From Euglena gracilis (taxonomy: Eukaryota; Euglenida; Euglenophyceae; Euglenales), in the NCBI GenBank assembly GCA_039621445.1, contig CP154955.1, positions 37,799,123 through 37,863,122 on the forward strand: 64,000 nt of DNA, given 5' to 3'. The translations under genes and the position numbers were made by a program. Below are positions 48,175 to 58,102 of the stretch, one piece after another. Below the pieces are notes generated by a model that saw nothing but the letters and a program-made list of their open reading frames with translations, was not told the origin of the DNA and made no database searches. Positions within the stretch are counted from its first letter, which is position 1. Each line of letters begins with the position of its first letter.

Positions 48175-49975
48175 TGCAAGTCGACCTAACCCTATCCCTT
48201 TCATTAACAAAATAAACCCTTTTATCCGCCAACCCTTTATCCGCCAACCCCTTCTCAGGTGCAAGTCGACCTAACCCTATCCCTTTCATTAACAAAATAA
48301 ACCCCTTTTATCTGCCAACCCCTTTTATCTGCCAACCCCTTCTCGGGTGCAAGTCGACCTAACCCTATCCCTTTCATTAACAAAATAAACCCCTTTAGTC
48401 CGCCAACCCTTTTATCCGCCAACCCCTTCTCGGGTGCAAGTCGACCTAACCCTACCCCTTTCATTAACGAATAAACCCGTTTTATCTGCCAACCCCTTCT
48501 CGGGTGCAAGTCGACCTAACCCTATACATTTGATTAACAAAATAAACCTTTTTATCTTCCAACCCCTTCTCGGGTGAAAGTCGACCTAACCCTATCCCTT
48601 TCATTAACAAAATAAACCCCTTTTATCCGCCAACCCCTTTTATCCGCCAACCCCTTCTCGGGTGCAAGTCGACCTAACCCTATCCCTTTCATTAACAAAA
48701 TAAACCCCTTTTATCCGCCAACCCCTTTTATCTGCCAACCCCTTCTCGGGTGCAAGTCGACCTAACCCTATCCCTTTCATTAACAAAATAAACCCCTTTT
48801 ATCCGCCAACCCCTTTATCCGCCAACCCTTCTCGGGTGCAAGTCGACCTAACCCTACCCCTTTCATTAACGAATAAACCCGTTTATCTGCCACCCCCTTC
48901 TCGGGTGCAAGTCGACCTAACCCTATCCCTTTCATTAACAAAATAAACCCCTTTTATCTGCCAACCCCTTCACGGGTGCAAGTCGACCTAACCCTATCCC
49001 TTTCATTAACAAAATAAACCCCTTTTATCCGCCAACCCCTGTTATCTGCCAACCCCTTCTCGGGTGCAAGTCGACCTAACCCTATCCCTTTCATTAACAA
49101 AATAAACCCCTTTTATCCGCCAACCCCTTTTATCTTCCAACCCCTTCTCGGGTGCAAGTCGACCTAACCCTATCCCCTTCATTAACAAAATAAACCCCTT
49201 TTATCCGCCAACCCCTTCTCGGGTGCAAGTCGACCTAACCCTATCCCTTTCATTAACAAAATAAACCCCTTTTATCCGCCAACCCCTTTTATCCGCCAAC
49301 CCCTTCTCGGGTGCAAGTCGACCTAACCCTATCCCTTTCATTAACAAAATAAACCCCTTTTATCTGCCAACCCCTTCTCGGGTGAAAGTCGACCTAACCC
49401 TATCCCTTTCATTAACAAAATAAACCCCTTTTATCCGCCAACCCCTTTTATCCGCCAAACCCTTCTCGGGTGCAAGTCGACCTAACCCTATCCCTTTCAT
49501 TAACAAAATAAACCCCTTTTATCCGCCAACCCCGTTTATCTGCCAACCCCTTCTCGGGTGCAAGTCGACCTAACCCTATCCCTTTCATTAACAAAATAAA
49601 CCCCTTTTATCCGCCAACCCCTTCTCGGGTGCAAGTCGACCTAACCCTATCCCTTTCATTAACAAAATAAACCCCTTTTATCCGCCAACCCCTATCCGCC
49701 AACCCCTTCTCAGGTGCAAGTCGACCTAACCCTATCCCTTTCATTAACAAAATAAACCCCTTTTATCTGCCAACCCCTTTTATCTGCCAACCCCTTCTCG
49801 GGTGCAAGTCGACCTAACCCTATCCCTTTCATTAACAAAATAAACCCGTTTATCTGCCAACCCCTTCTCGGGTGCAAATCGACCTAACCCTATCCCTTTC
49901 ATTAACAAAATAAACCCCTTTTATCTGCCAACCCCTTCTCGGGTGCAAGTCGACCTAACCCTATCCCTCCCTAAC
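48175..49975 (+). repeat. 71-bp satellite, array 1
   Basis: Unit core: cgacctaaccctatcccttt, cattaacaaaataaacccc, ttttatccgccaaccccttc, tcgggtgcaagt. Some units carry an extra 17-18-bp ttttatccgccaacccc copy, giving about 89 bp. Some 23 units are highly similar, which points to recent amplification. The same satellite occurs at 58.1-59.7 kb with a cccgttttatctgcc variant. Confidence 0.9.
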
Positions 49976-50084
49976 CCTCCACACAGAATCTCTCTCTCTC
50001 TCTCTCTCTCCTTCTCTCTCTCTCTCTCTCTCCTCTCAGAAAATAGAAGCACGGTCTCCTGATACGTTGAAGCATGTACACAGG

Positions 50085-50580
50085 AGGAGGCTCGAGATTT
50101 CGTTCGAGGAGGCTCTAGAGCCTCCTCGAACATCCTCGAACCACGTTCGAGGAGGCTCTAGAGCCTCCTCGAACCACCTCGAACCACGTTCGAGGAGGCT
50201 CTAGAGCCTCCTCGAACGACCTCGAACCACGTTCGAGGAGGCTCTAGAGCCTCCTCGAACCTCCTCGAACCACGTTCGAGGAGGCTCTAGAGCCTCCTCG
50301 AACGACCTCGAACCACGTTCGAGGAGGCTCTAGAGCCTCCTCGAACGACCTCGAACCACGTTCGAGGAGGCTCTAGAGCCTCCTCGAACGACCTCGAACC
50401 ACGTTCGAGGAGGCTCTAGAGCCTCCTCGAACATGGTTCGAGGAGGCTCTAGAGCGTACTCGAACGCGGTTCGAGGAGGCTCTAGAGCCTCCTCGAACCA
50501 CTTTTAAGCCCCCCCTAGAGGGGGGGGGGCTTAAAAATGTTCGAGGAGGCTCGAGGTCGAACGCTCGATTTCGAGCCTCC
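50085..50580 (-). repeat. Palindrome array, right arm
   Basis: The same gaggaggctctagagcctcctc palindromes as the left arm, but with linkers cgacctcgaaccacg, the complement of the left-arm linkers. The block next to the CT tract, containing tgtacatgc and gtatcaggag in inverse, also matches the left arm. Confidence 0.9.
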
Positions 50581-50598
50581 TCCTACGGTTACCCCCCC

Positions 50599-50608
50599 AC
50601 CATGTGGC
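50599..50608. repeat. 10-bp target duplication, right (accatgtggc)
   Basis: A second copy of 47505-47514. The GIY-YIG ORF continues in frame with CCA CAC GGC (PHG) after it. Confidence 0.75.
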
Positions 50609-50654
50609 CACACGGCTTCAACGCAGCCTACCCAGGCTACCCAGTGAGCCGGAA

Positions 50655-51063
50655 GGTTTTGCAGCGAGAATGCTTTGATGCCCTCGTGCTGCTGCCGCAG
50701 CTCGTCCTTCTCCCGCAGTGCTCCTTCGATGTGCTTCAGGAGCAACACCAACGCCTTGTTGAGGGCGTAGAGGGGCTGCCTGGGAGGCTCTTTTGGGGCA
50801 TCTTGGCGGTCGATGGCTCCCGTGTCGCTGCTGGAGTCGCGGCTCTTGCGGGTCCCGGCAATGAACCGGAACTTCTGCTTGGCAGGCTTCCAGATGCCAT
50901 AGTTGTACACAACCCCGGCACCCGTGGGGAAGCTGAGCCGCTTGTTGATGTCGCTGAGGTGCGCCACGACATCACTCCAGCTCCCTGGCACGTCCTCGAA
51001 GACCGTGGAATCTGCGAGGTAGGCTGCCATTTGCTTCTGGTACCACCGCTTGCAGATGAACAC
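50655..51063 (-). pseudogene. Inverted segment: RT fingers of the Penelope-like element
   Basis: On the minus strand the frame reads ICKRWYQKQMAAYLADSTVF, WSDVVAHLSDINKRLSFPTG, VVYNYGIWKPAKQKFRFIAG and LYALNKALVLLLKHIEGALR. This order (helical start, short G-x-W-K-P-x-K segment, then the F-R-x-I strand) is what precedes the palm in Penelope-type RTs. The plus strand here reads as low-information Leu/Val/Gly sequence. The palm motifs resume on the plus strand immediately at 51064. The ends are placed to within about 20 bp. Confidence 0.55.
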
Positions 51064-52010
51064 CGGGGCATTGACAGTGTGGAGTCTTTCGTCCGCATGG
51101 TGCGTTCACACTCCAAGGACATCCTGGCCGGAGGCTTGGAGACGGCAGACTTCACCACAATGTACACAGCCTTCACCTTCGACTCCATTGTCAGCCGCAC
51201 GATGGAGTCCGTGCGCGAGGCGTGGGCGTTCATCCGTGACACCAAGACGCCAGTGGGCATCGACGCAAACACCGACCCCACGCTCACCACGGGCGGCTGG
51301 TCCTGGGACGGCCTGGGCTACACAATGTCCGACCTGAAGGAGCTGGTGTCCACAGCGGTGAACAACAACTACACCTGCAATGGGGGGAAGGTCCGGCGGC
51401 AGATACGCGGCATGCCGATGGGCCTCCCACCAGCCCCACAGCTGGCCAATCTGGCCTGTTACCCCGTGGAACGCGACCATATGCATTCCCTCCCGCCTCA
51501 GCTCCGATCCACAGCCGTGTCACGGTACATCGATGACATCGTGCACCCGAGCACAATGCCCCTGCCCACCGCAGCAGAATACGGCATGGAGTACAAGGTG
51601 ACAGCCAGTGGCGAGTCCGTGGTGTGCCTGGGCGTGAGGGTGTACATTCTCACCCACAGCAACGAGGAGCGGGTGGTCCACACCACCGTCCACGACCGGG
51701 AGGCAGACTACCCCCACCACATCGTGCGCTATCCGCTGGCCACCACCACGGCACCCACGGAGCAGCTGGGTGGTGTCATCATGGGGCGGCTGGAGTTTGC
51801 CCGCATGGCGTGCAGTCACATGGGCGACTTCAAGCAGTCGGTGGCCAACGTCTTCCGCAACGCCATTTGGCGGGGGTATTCACGCCGCCTGGTGCAGTCT
51901 GTGTGGAGCCGTTTCCTCTTCCAGCGCTGGCATGCCACCGACATCCGGGTCCGCGAGCTCCGCAGCTGGTTCTCCAAGGTGTGGAGGTGGCTTCTCACCG
52001 GCCCAAACCG
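51064..52010 (+). pseudogene. Reverse transcriptase palm and thumb of the Penelope-like element
   Basis: Starts GIDSVESFVRMVRSHSKDIL. TADFTTMYTAFTFDSI is motif A with the MYT (usually LYT) signature of Penelope-like enzymes. RGMPMGLPPAPQLANLACYP is motif B, and SRYIDDIVHPS is motif C (YIDD). CLGVRVYI is close to motif E. A thumb follows: NVFRNAIWRGYSRRLVQSVW. Catalytic Asp residues are present, but the fingers are inverted, so no working enzyme is made. The frame stays open to 54723. Confidence 0.7.
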
Positions 52011-53351
52011 CGCGCCGCCTGCCCCGTGGGCCACCGCCATACCGCTGGACCAAGCACATGCTCCCTCAACAGAGGATTTCCTTGCGGTGTTTGGATATCC
52101 TTCCGCACCCGCGGCCACAGAAGGCATCGACGACCTCCTGGCGGAAATGACTCCCCCTGCTTCACCGAGAGCAGGGTCAGACTCCGACGTGATGGAGGTC
52201 GACCAAGCAGCCCACGTGCGACACGGCAAGCAGCGGGTGCCCAAGCACGCACACAACCACCCACCCCCAGAGGCTCCAGGACAAGGTGAAGGAGAGGGTT
52301 CTGCGCGAGCACACCCACCCAGGGGGGCCGCACATCTGCCCAACGAACACCCGCCTGCTTCCGGCCAGGCCGGTGTTTCTGCTGCAGCCCCTCCGGGAAT
52401 GTCCCCGCCTCCAATACAATGCTCCTCTCCCCAACCGGCGATGTCAGCCGCGGTCCTGATACCGCCTGGTACATCTGCCAACCTGCATGCTGGAGACGTC
52501 CAGGGGGGTGACGGCGACCGACCCCTCTTGTGGGAGGTGGGAAGGGACCGAGGCCAGCCTGAGTCCACACTGGGGGACGCCCCAGTGTCTCTCCCGGCTT
52601 CCCCGCCCAGGCTGGCCTGTCGATCGCCGGCTTTTTTGGATCTTTCACTCCCCACCCCTGTCCTGGAGCCACTCCCACCCCCCCCCCCGCCGGGGGGAGA
52701 TACCCCGGCCATCCACGATGGTGCATCCTCCCAGCACCATGCTGAGGCCTCCACTACAGCTCCACCGGTGCCAGCCATCCGCGAGGTCTATCAGGAGCGG
52801 GTGGTCCTGGTGGACCGACCGGTGATCGTGGAGAGGCAGGTGCCCGTTCCGGTCCGTGAGCCGGTCTTCGTGGATCGCATCGTGGAGCGCCTGGTGCAGG
52901 TCCCAGTGCAGGTGCCCGTGGAGGTTCGGGTGCCAGTGCCGGTCGAGGTGCGGGTCCCCATTCCCATCTACCTCCCCACCCACCAACAGGGGCAACCCCC
53001 GGTCCTGGTGCAAAACGTGCAAGTCAATGCACTCATCAACGGCCCGGCACCCACAGGCCTCATCGAGGCCCCAGCCATCCCAGCCATCGAGGCTGCCAAT
53101 CGCCTCATGCTGCCTGCCCCGCCGCCACAAGCTTTCCTCACCGAAGAAGAAGAAGAACAAGAAGACGATGACTCGTCCTCACAAGCCCCCTCCAAGAAGC
53201 GGAAGTACACCACTTTGAGCGAGTGGCCGAAAGAGTGGAGGGAAAAGTACGAGGAATGGAAGTCAGCAATGAGGCGCAGGCAGCCAGGCCGAGGGAAGGC
53301 AATGTTCTTTTCCTGGGACCACGAGCTGCAAAGCCAAGTCTGGGCCTGCTG
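52011..53351 (+). CDS. Linker region of the RT ORF with Val-Pro repeats and NLS-like patch
   Basis: Pro/Ala/His-rich disordered sequence (52010-52780). Then a Val/Pro/Glu/Arg repeat (52783-52978; VERQVPVPVREPVFVDRIVE, LVQVPVQVPVEVRVPVPVEV), an acidic stretch (TEEEEEQEDDDSS), the basic patch SKKRKY and a Trp-rich helix (LSEWPKEWREKYEEWKSAMR). The Val-Pro repeat resembles alveolin repeats of alveolate cytoskeletons, but low complexity could explain it. The region continues in frame into the right pseudo-LTR. Confidence 0.5.
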
Positions 53352-54197
53352 CGGGCCACAACGGAGGGAGGCCATCCAGCAATGGCTCGACGAAGCAGCA
53401 GCCAGCCACATGGCCAGCAGCACTGCCCAGGAGCGCCAGTCACACGACTGGCACGAAGGTGCCAGGATCGGGGAGGCCGACCACCCTGGTCCTCGGCACC
53501 ACAACCCGGAAGGCAACCCCCGAGGGCAGCCATCCAACCACCACTCCGGGCCCCACGCTCCCGGAGCGAGACAACACAACGTCCAGGCGGGCGGCAGGCA
53601 GCGTGGTGCCTGTGCCCCGCCAACCCGTTCCGCAGGGGAGTTCGCAAAGCGGGATATACCCCGGCCCCAAGCCCCTTGGCGACCCAATAGGGAAGCGACC
53701 CGTGGGCACCGCCCTGGGGAGACAGAAAACTCCGCCGCCATGAGATTTTTCAGACCCTCCCGCCCTGAGAGTGTGCAGGGCATCCAACGCCAAAGAGAGG
53801 AAGAGGGTGCCGAGTGGACCCCTGTGTACGGCAGGCGAGGGGCAGCCGTGCACAAGCAGCTGAAGCGAATGGCAGAGACCATCGCTGCACTGACCCGAGA
53901 ACTCCAAAAAATGAAGGAAAATTTCGAAGAACGCCATTTTCGGGGGGAGTCAGTGCCCCCAGCCAACCAAAGGAGCGCCAGGGGAGAGAGTGGGGCAAAC
54001 CGGGCAGGCCCCCCTCCGATCCCCGCACACCTCAACCAATGGGACGTGCTCCAAAGCCGCCGCAGCCGAAGGCAGCAGCGGCAACCCAGCCCCAGCGGGA
54101 GGGGGGAGGGTTCAACAACCACCGGAGGAGCCTCCCACCCCCCAAGGGACCAGCAAAGCCGCAAACCCGACAAAATGACCCAAACCAGCTCCCGCAG

Positions 54198-54296
<99 letters not shown>

Positions 54297-54518
54297 CCAG
54301 CAGCAGCGGCAGCTTTCCTTCCAGGAGGACACCGGGGGCCGTGGTGGTGGGCCAGTGATGACGCAGCGTAGTGAGCCGGCAGCCCCGGTTTCGCTGTGTC
54401 GGAGGCCAGGCGGGGGACGCCCTGCCGTCACCACCCAGAGCACCTCCTGGAACGAAAACAAAGCAGCCTCCTCCAGCTCCGACACACCCGCACCACACAC
54501 TCCCCATCCACACCAATC

Positions 54519-54528
<10 letters not shown>
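53352..54528 (+). repeat. Penelope-like pseudo-LTR, right copy
   Basis: Same content as the left copy, with GARIGEADHPGP at 53455-53493. The polyGln tract (54196-54302) is 9 Gln, Arg, 22 Gln, so the Arg codon has moved by two units while total length is unchanged. It is open in frame with the RT ORF upstream. Confidence 0.85.
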
Positions 54529-54559
<31 letters not shown>

Positions 54560-54720
54560 CCCCAGCAACACCGATTCAGAAGAGAGATTTACGCAGTGAC
54601 CCTGCGTCCCATGGAGCTTTCCATGGCATTTTTCCCAGAATTGCATGGCGCGGTTGTTTCGCACCCCCATGCCTCGCCCCCAGCGCCCCATTTTGTGGGC
54701 TAAACCCGCGGCAGTTCTGC
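54522..54720 (+). pseudogene. Diverged start of a further tandem unit
   Basis: A (GA)n tract is followed by gttcccccagcaacaccgat and then sequence similar to 46841-46935 (gagattt-cgcag, ggagctttcc, cgcac-cccatgcctc). So the right pseudo-LTR is followed by an older, diverged copy of the unit that begins the GIY-YIG ORF. Confidence 0.5.
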
Positions 54721-55253
54721 TGATCAACCGGCGGCTCAGGCCACCCCCTCCCCCAGGGGTTGGTGCTGCGACCCCAGGACCGGCGGCTTAATTTGGGTAC
54801 TCGCGCCCCAAGCCTTCGGGTGCCGTCCGTATTTTTCGGCAATTTTTGCCTCTTTCCACACCGAAAGGGCCTTGTCTCGCCCTCCCCAAAGGGTGCTGTC
54901 CCGGAGGGTGCCCCGTAGGTAGTGGACCATTTTTCCGTCCCGCGCTGCCTTGTTTTTGGGGCCGGTTTTTTTCAGCCCCCCCCCGGGAGGGTGACGCAGA
55001 GCTCGTTTGTAACGGTCTGCACCACACAGACAAGAGCGGTCGGGGACGAGGGTTGGCAGGCTCGTCACCCCTGACGATGCCCCACCTGCCAGCCTGGGGC
55101 GAAACCGCAACACAGACTGACAACACACGCGCCCACACCGACTGACAACACACTTCCCCCACAAGCACACACTCTCGGGTCGGCAAGGAGTTCCCCCCAA
55201 GGAGTTCCCCCAGCAACACCGATTCAGAAAGTTCCCGATCCACCCGATTCCCC

Positions 55254-55378
<125 letters not shown>

Positions 55379-55504
55379 GGCTGGAGCGCACTGCTCATCG
55401 TCCTTATGGCCAGGCACCACCATCACCCACATGGATGACGCACCTATATAACCCAAGCCCAGCCCTCCCCCCCCCCCCATTGCCCACGCCCTCAGCCCGG
55501 CCAT

Positions 55505-55746
55505 GGCCGCCGCAGCCCGTCCCAGGCGGGCCCCCCGCTCGGGTGGCGGAAGAGGCAGGCGGCGGTGGCGGGGCACAGGCCGGCGAGGTTGCGCCAGCAC
55601 ACCGGTCGCCCGGCGGTCTGCAGCCCGACCTCCAGCAGGGCGGCCAGGCGGTGGGGCTGCTGCCGGAGGTCCATCGCCGCGATGGAGAGTAGGATGGCGC
55701 AGGGGACCGGCCAGCCAGGGGGGGGGGTAAGACCCGCCCGCCCAGG
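55505..55746 (-). CDS. Exon: leucine-rich helical segment, similar to the 63 kb exon
   Basis: The frame reads PCAILLSIAAMDLRQQPHRL, AALLEVGLQTAGRPVCWRNL, AGLCPATAACLFRHPSGG. The acceptor is probably tacggcag before 55746. The low boundary is uncertain: GTGTGC after CGACCG and GTGCCC are alternative donors. It shares the pattern ILL-x-IA, R-x-PVC and LAG-x-C with the exon at 63.0-63.2 kb, so the two are probably repeats of one helical domain. Confidence 0.45.
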
Positions 55747-55796
55747 CTGCCGTATGCATATGACACCAACCACTTTCAACCCAACGAGGGTGGAGG

Positions 55797-56180
55797 GCCT
55801 AACCCCCCCCCCACTTATAAACCCCCCGGGGTTAGTAGGATCCGGTTTGGTTGGTCGGCCGAAGGGGGGGTTAGTAAGTGGGGGGGGGGTTTAAAAATCC
55901 CGGAATTGTTGGTGAAAATCCGAAACCCCAAAATGACCCTGAAACCCCCCAAAATGGCAATTTTTGGCAAATTTGGTCAAAAATGGCATTTTTGATGATG
56001 GTCGATCTCAAAAAAGGGCCAAAAATCAGTTTTTGGGTGGTTTGAGCCGAAAAAAATCGTCCCTGGCCGCTTTCATTTTTCTTCCCCGAGGGGGGGGGGT
56101 TTATAAGTCCCGTTTTGGTTGGTCGGCCCGGGAGGGGGGGGGGGTTAGTAAGTGGGGAGGGTTTATAAGGGGGGGGTTAC
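55797..56180. mobile_element. TIR element filling a host intron
   Basis: The left end taacccccccccacttataa and the right end ttataagggggggtta are inverted copies. Subterminal blocks (ggttggtcggcc, ttagtaagtgggg) are repeated inside both ends. The core is AT-rich, without an ORF. The right end supplies the GTAACC donor of the 56.18-56.69 kb exon. Confidence 0.55.
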
Positions 56181-56692
56181 AGATGGGGGGAGGGCTGTGC
56201 GGTGGAGCGGCGGGCCCCCCGGCGTGCTCCTGCTCGAAGGGCTGCCGGCGGGCGAGCGCCTCCAGCGCCGCCGCGTCGAAGTGGGCCGGCCCGACGCCCC
56301 ACAGCGCCTGCAGCGCCACCCATCCCGCGGCGGGCGGGGCCAGCGCCGCCCGCTCCCGCAGCACCGCCGCCACCTGCGCCGTGTACCCGGGCCCCGGCAC
56401 CGGCCCACCCCGCGGTGCGGGGCGGCCGTTGGTCGGCGGCGGCCGCACGGTGGGGCTCGGGGCTGGGGCCGGGAGGGGGACCGGCGTGGGATTGGGGTCG
56501 GCCAGCCGGGTGGCGAAGGAGACAGCGGGGTTGGCGGGGCTGGCGGGGCTGGCGGGGGTGGCGGGGGTGGCCGGGGAGCGTGGCGCGGAGGGCGGGGCGG
56601 CGGCGGCGTAGGGGATGGGGAGGTCCAGCGGGCTGCGCGGGGGCGAGGGCAGCCCCTCGGGGTCCTCCAGCTGGTCCACCCAGCTGAGGGAG
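56181..56692 (-). CDS. Exon: proline-rich linker followed by helical segment
   Basis: Acceptor catcgcag precedes 56692. The frame opens with SSLSWVDQLEDPEGLPSPPR, then has about 80 residues rich in Pro, Ala and Ser, then helical sequence (TAQVAAVLRERAALAPPAAG, FDAAALEALARRQPFEQEHA). The donor ATCT|GTAACC lies at the edge of a TIR element that fills most of the downstream intron. The phase does not match the next exon under the simplest model, so at least one boundary is wrong or an exon is missing. Confidence 0.5.
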
Positions 56693-57384
56693 CTGCGATG
56701 GCTGCCTGGCCGGTGGCTGGCGGCAGGGCCCAGCGGGAGGGGGCCGAAAGGCACTGTTAGGAGCGCGAGGCAGGGAGGATCCCCCCCAACAGGAGTCAGA
56801 AAAAGCAGGGGGTGGCCCAGGGCTGCCCCCTCGTGTGCACCCCCAAAATCGTCAACATTTCGGAGGCACCTCAAGCTGCGAGCGCCAACTCCGCTTGCCA
56901 ATTGCCATTAAATGTGTGATACTGATACAGATTTCGGATCGTCGACCACAGGGATGTATAACCAAAGAAAGGGGCATGGAAAGCTTGCTAAACCCTCGTG
57001 AGAAGACTTCGAAATCAAACAGCGTTTTGTCCACTCCATTCATTCATCCATATAACTTCGCACCTCCCTCCTCCTTCCCCCTCGTTGCTCTTTGGTCATA
57101 CACAGAAATTCCAGAGAAGATGCTGTTGACACGGGGCGTGCCAATGCAGTTTGTTCCAGGGCATGGAGAGGTGGGAGCCCCCCCCACATGCAGAAACTCT
57201 CTGGAGTGGACGTGGCCCTCAAGCTGGGCGCTGAGCCAAAAAAGACCGCAGGGCACATTCATCTGACTCGTCAGAGGGGCCCACTGTCTCTTCGTATGAG
57301 ACCTCGGACAGCGCGGGCTTTGCGTTGTGGGCTGGGTCCAGGGGTTATTTTTTTGAGACTGGGGGGTCCCCCTCACCCACCGGG

Positions 57385-57750
57385 AGGTGTGCTGTGGGAG
57401 GTTGGATCGAGTTTGGTTGGACCGCGGCCGGCCGCGGTCGGCCGCGGAAAACAGCTGTGGTTGGAACCGCGGCCGACCGCGGCCGGCCGCGGTCCAACCA
57501 CAACCGAAAATTTCCATGCGTGGTTGGACAGTCATTTGGCCGCGGCCGGCCGCGGTCGGCCGCGGTCCCAACCACAGCAGGTGTGCAACGCTCTTGGTTG
57601 GAAAGGATCTGGCCGCGGCCAGCCGCGGCCAAAAACATTTCCAACCACGAGGGGGTGTGGTTGGAAATGGGCTGGCCGCGGCTGGCCGCGGCTGGCCGCG
57701 GCCGGCCGCGGTCAACGACGGCTTCTGGCCATTTCCAACCAGAAGCAACC
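57385..57750 (+). repeat. CCGCGG palindrome array, left arm of a second composite
   Basis: About six units, each a run of ccgcggccggccgcgg-type palindromes framed by ggttgga and tccaacc. The outer edge ctgtgggaggttggatcgag is the inverse of 60952-60971. Confidence 0.85.
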
Positions 57751-57753
57751 ATG

Positions 57754-57835
57754 GAGCAATTAGCCGAGTGGTCAAAGACTATGCTGTTATAAACAGTGAA
57801 ATCTAGATGCGTAGGTTCAAAACCCACATTGCTTA
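57754..57835 (+). tRNA. tRNA-like sequence (class II, Leu/Ser-like), probably degenerate
   Basis: The acceptor arms gagcaat/attgctt pair. The D-arm region tagccgagtggtcaaag is typical of Leu/Ser tRNAs. The T loop is ttcaaaa with a T stem gtagg/cccac that has one mismatch. An anticodon arm tgctg-ttataaa-cagtg is weak. It may be a tRNA relic or a tRNA-derived SINE head. Confidence 0.35.
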
Positions 57836-57886
57836 CTTTAGTTCACATAAATGTCCACATGAACTATTTTTCAAAAATTGGAAAGG

Positions 57887-57969
57887 TGAGCGGTGTGGGG
57901 CTTGAACCCACGTCGCTGGACGTTACACCTTTTGCCAGGATGGACTTGAACCACTCAGGTAAACCACTC
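57887..57969 (-). tRNA. tRNA-like sequence (class II), probably degenerate
   Basis: On the minus strand, acceptor gagtggt pairs with accgctc (one G-T). The D region is acctgagtggttcaag, the variable arm cgtc-cagc-gacg and the T arm gtgggttcaagccccac, which is intact. The anticodon stem has a poor pairing and a six-base loop, so it is unlikely to be a working tRNA. Confidence 0.35.
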
Positions 57970-58102
57970 TCTGAGCGTCATACCTGTGTTTGCAAATGGG
58001 GAGGACAGATGAACATGTTCTTGTTCCTCCCAAACAACAGGGTTTTGGGCTGGGGGTTGTTAGGTGGGGGGAGGCGTGGAGGCGGGTGGGGGGGGGACAA
58101 AA

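Larger units (their letters stand above)
47515..50598. mobile_element. 3.08-kb insertion: palindrome arrays flanking a satellite
   Basis: It has a 10-bp target duplication and related ends: gggagggttacggtaggagg on the left, and the inverse of cctcctacggttaccccccc on the right. The left arm (to about 48010) and right arm (from about 50085) are inverted copies built of palindromes, and each is joined to a CT-rich tract. The centre is a 71-bp satellite. There is no ORF. A 9-11-bp duplication with long complex inverted arms fits a non-autonomous Mutator-like or foldback element (inference). Confidence 0.65.

Noticed and set aside
48175-49975. CRISPR array
   Set aside because: Units are tandem with no unique spacers, the setting is eukaryotic and no cas genes are present. 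It is a satellite.
47541-50580. Hammerhead ribozymes in the palindrome arrays
   Set aside because: Penelope-like elements often carry them, but I see no CTGATGA and GAAA core in either arm.
50608-51060. Plus-strand N-terminal part of the 1,373-residue ORF
   Set aside because: After the first 15 or so residues the plus frame has no RT features, while the minus strand here encodes recognisable RT fingers. The open frame is a by-product of the inversion.
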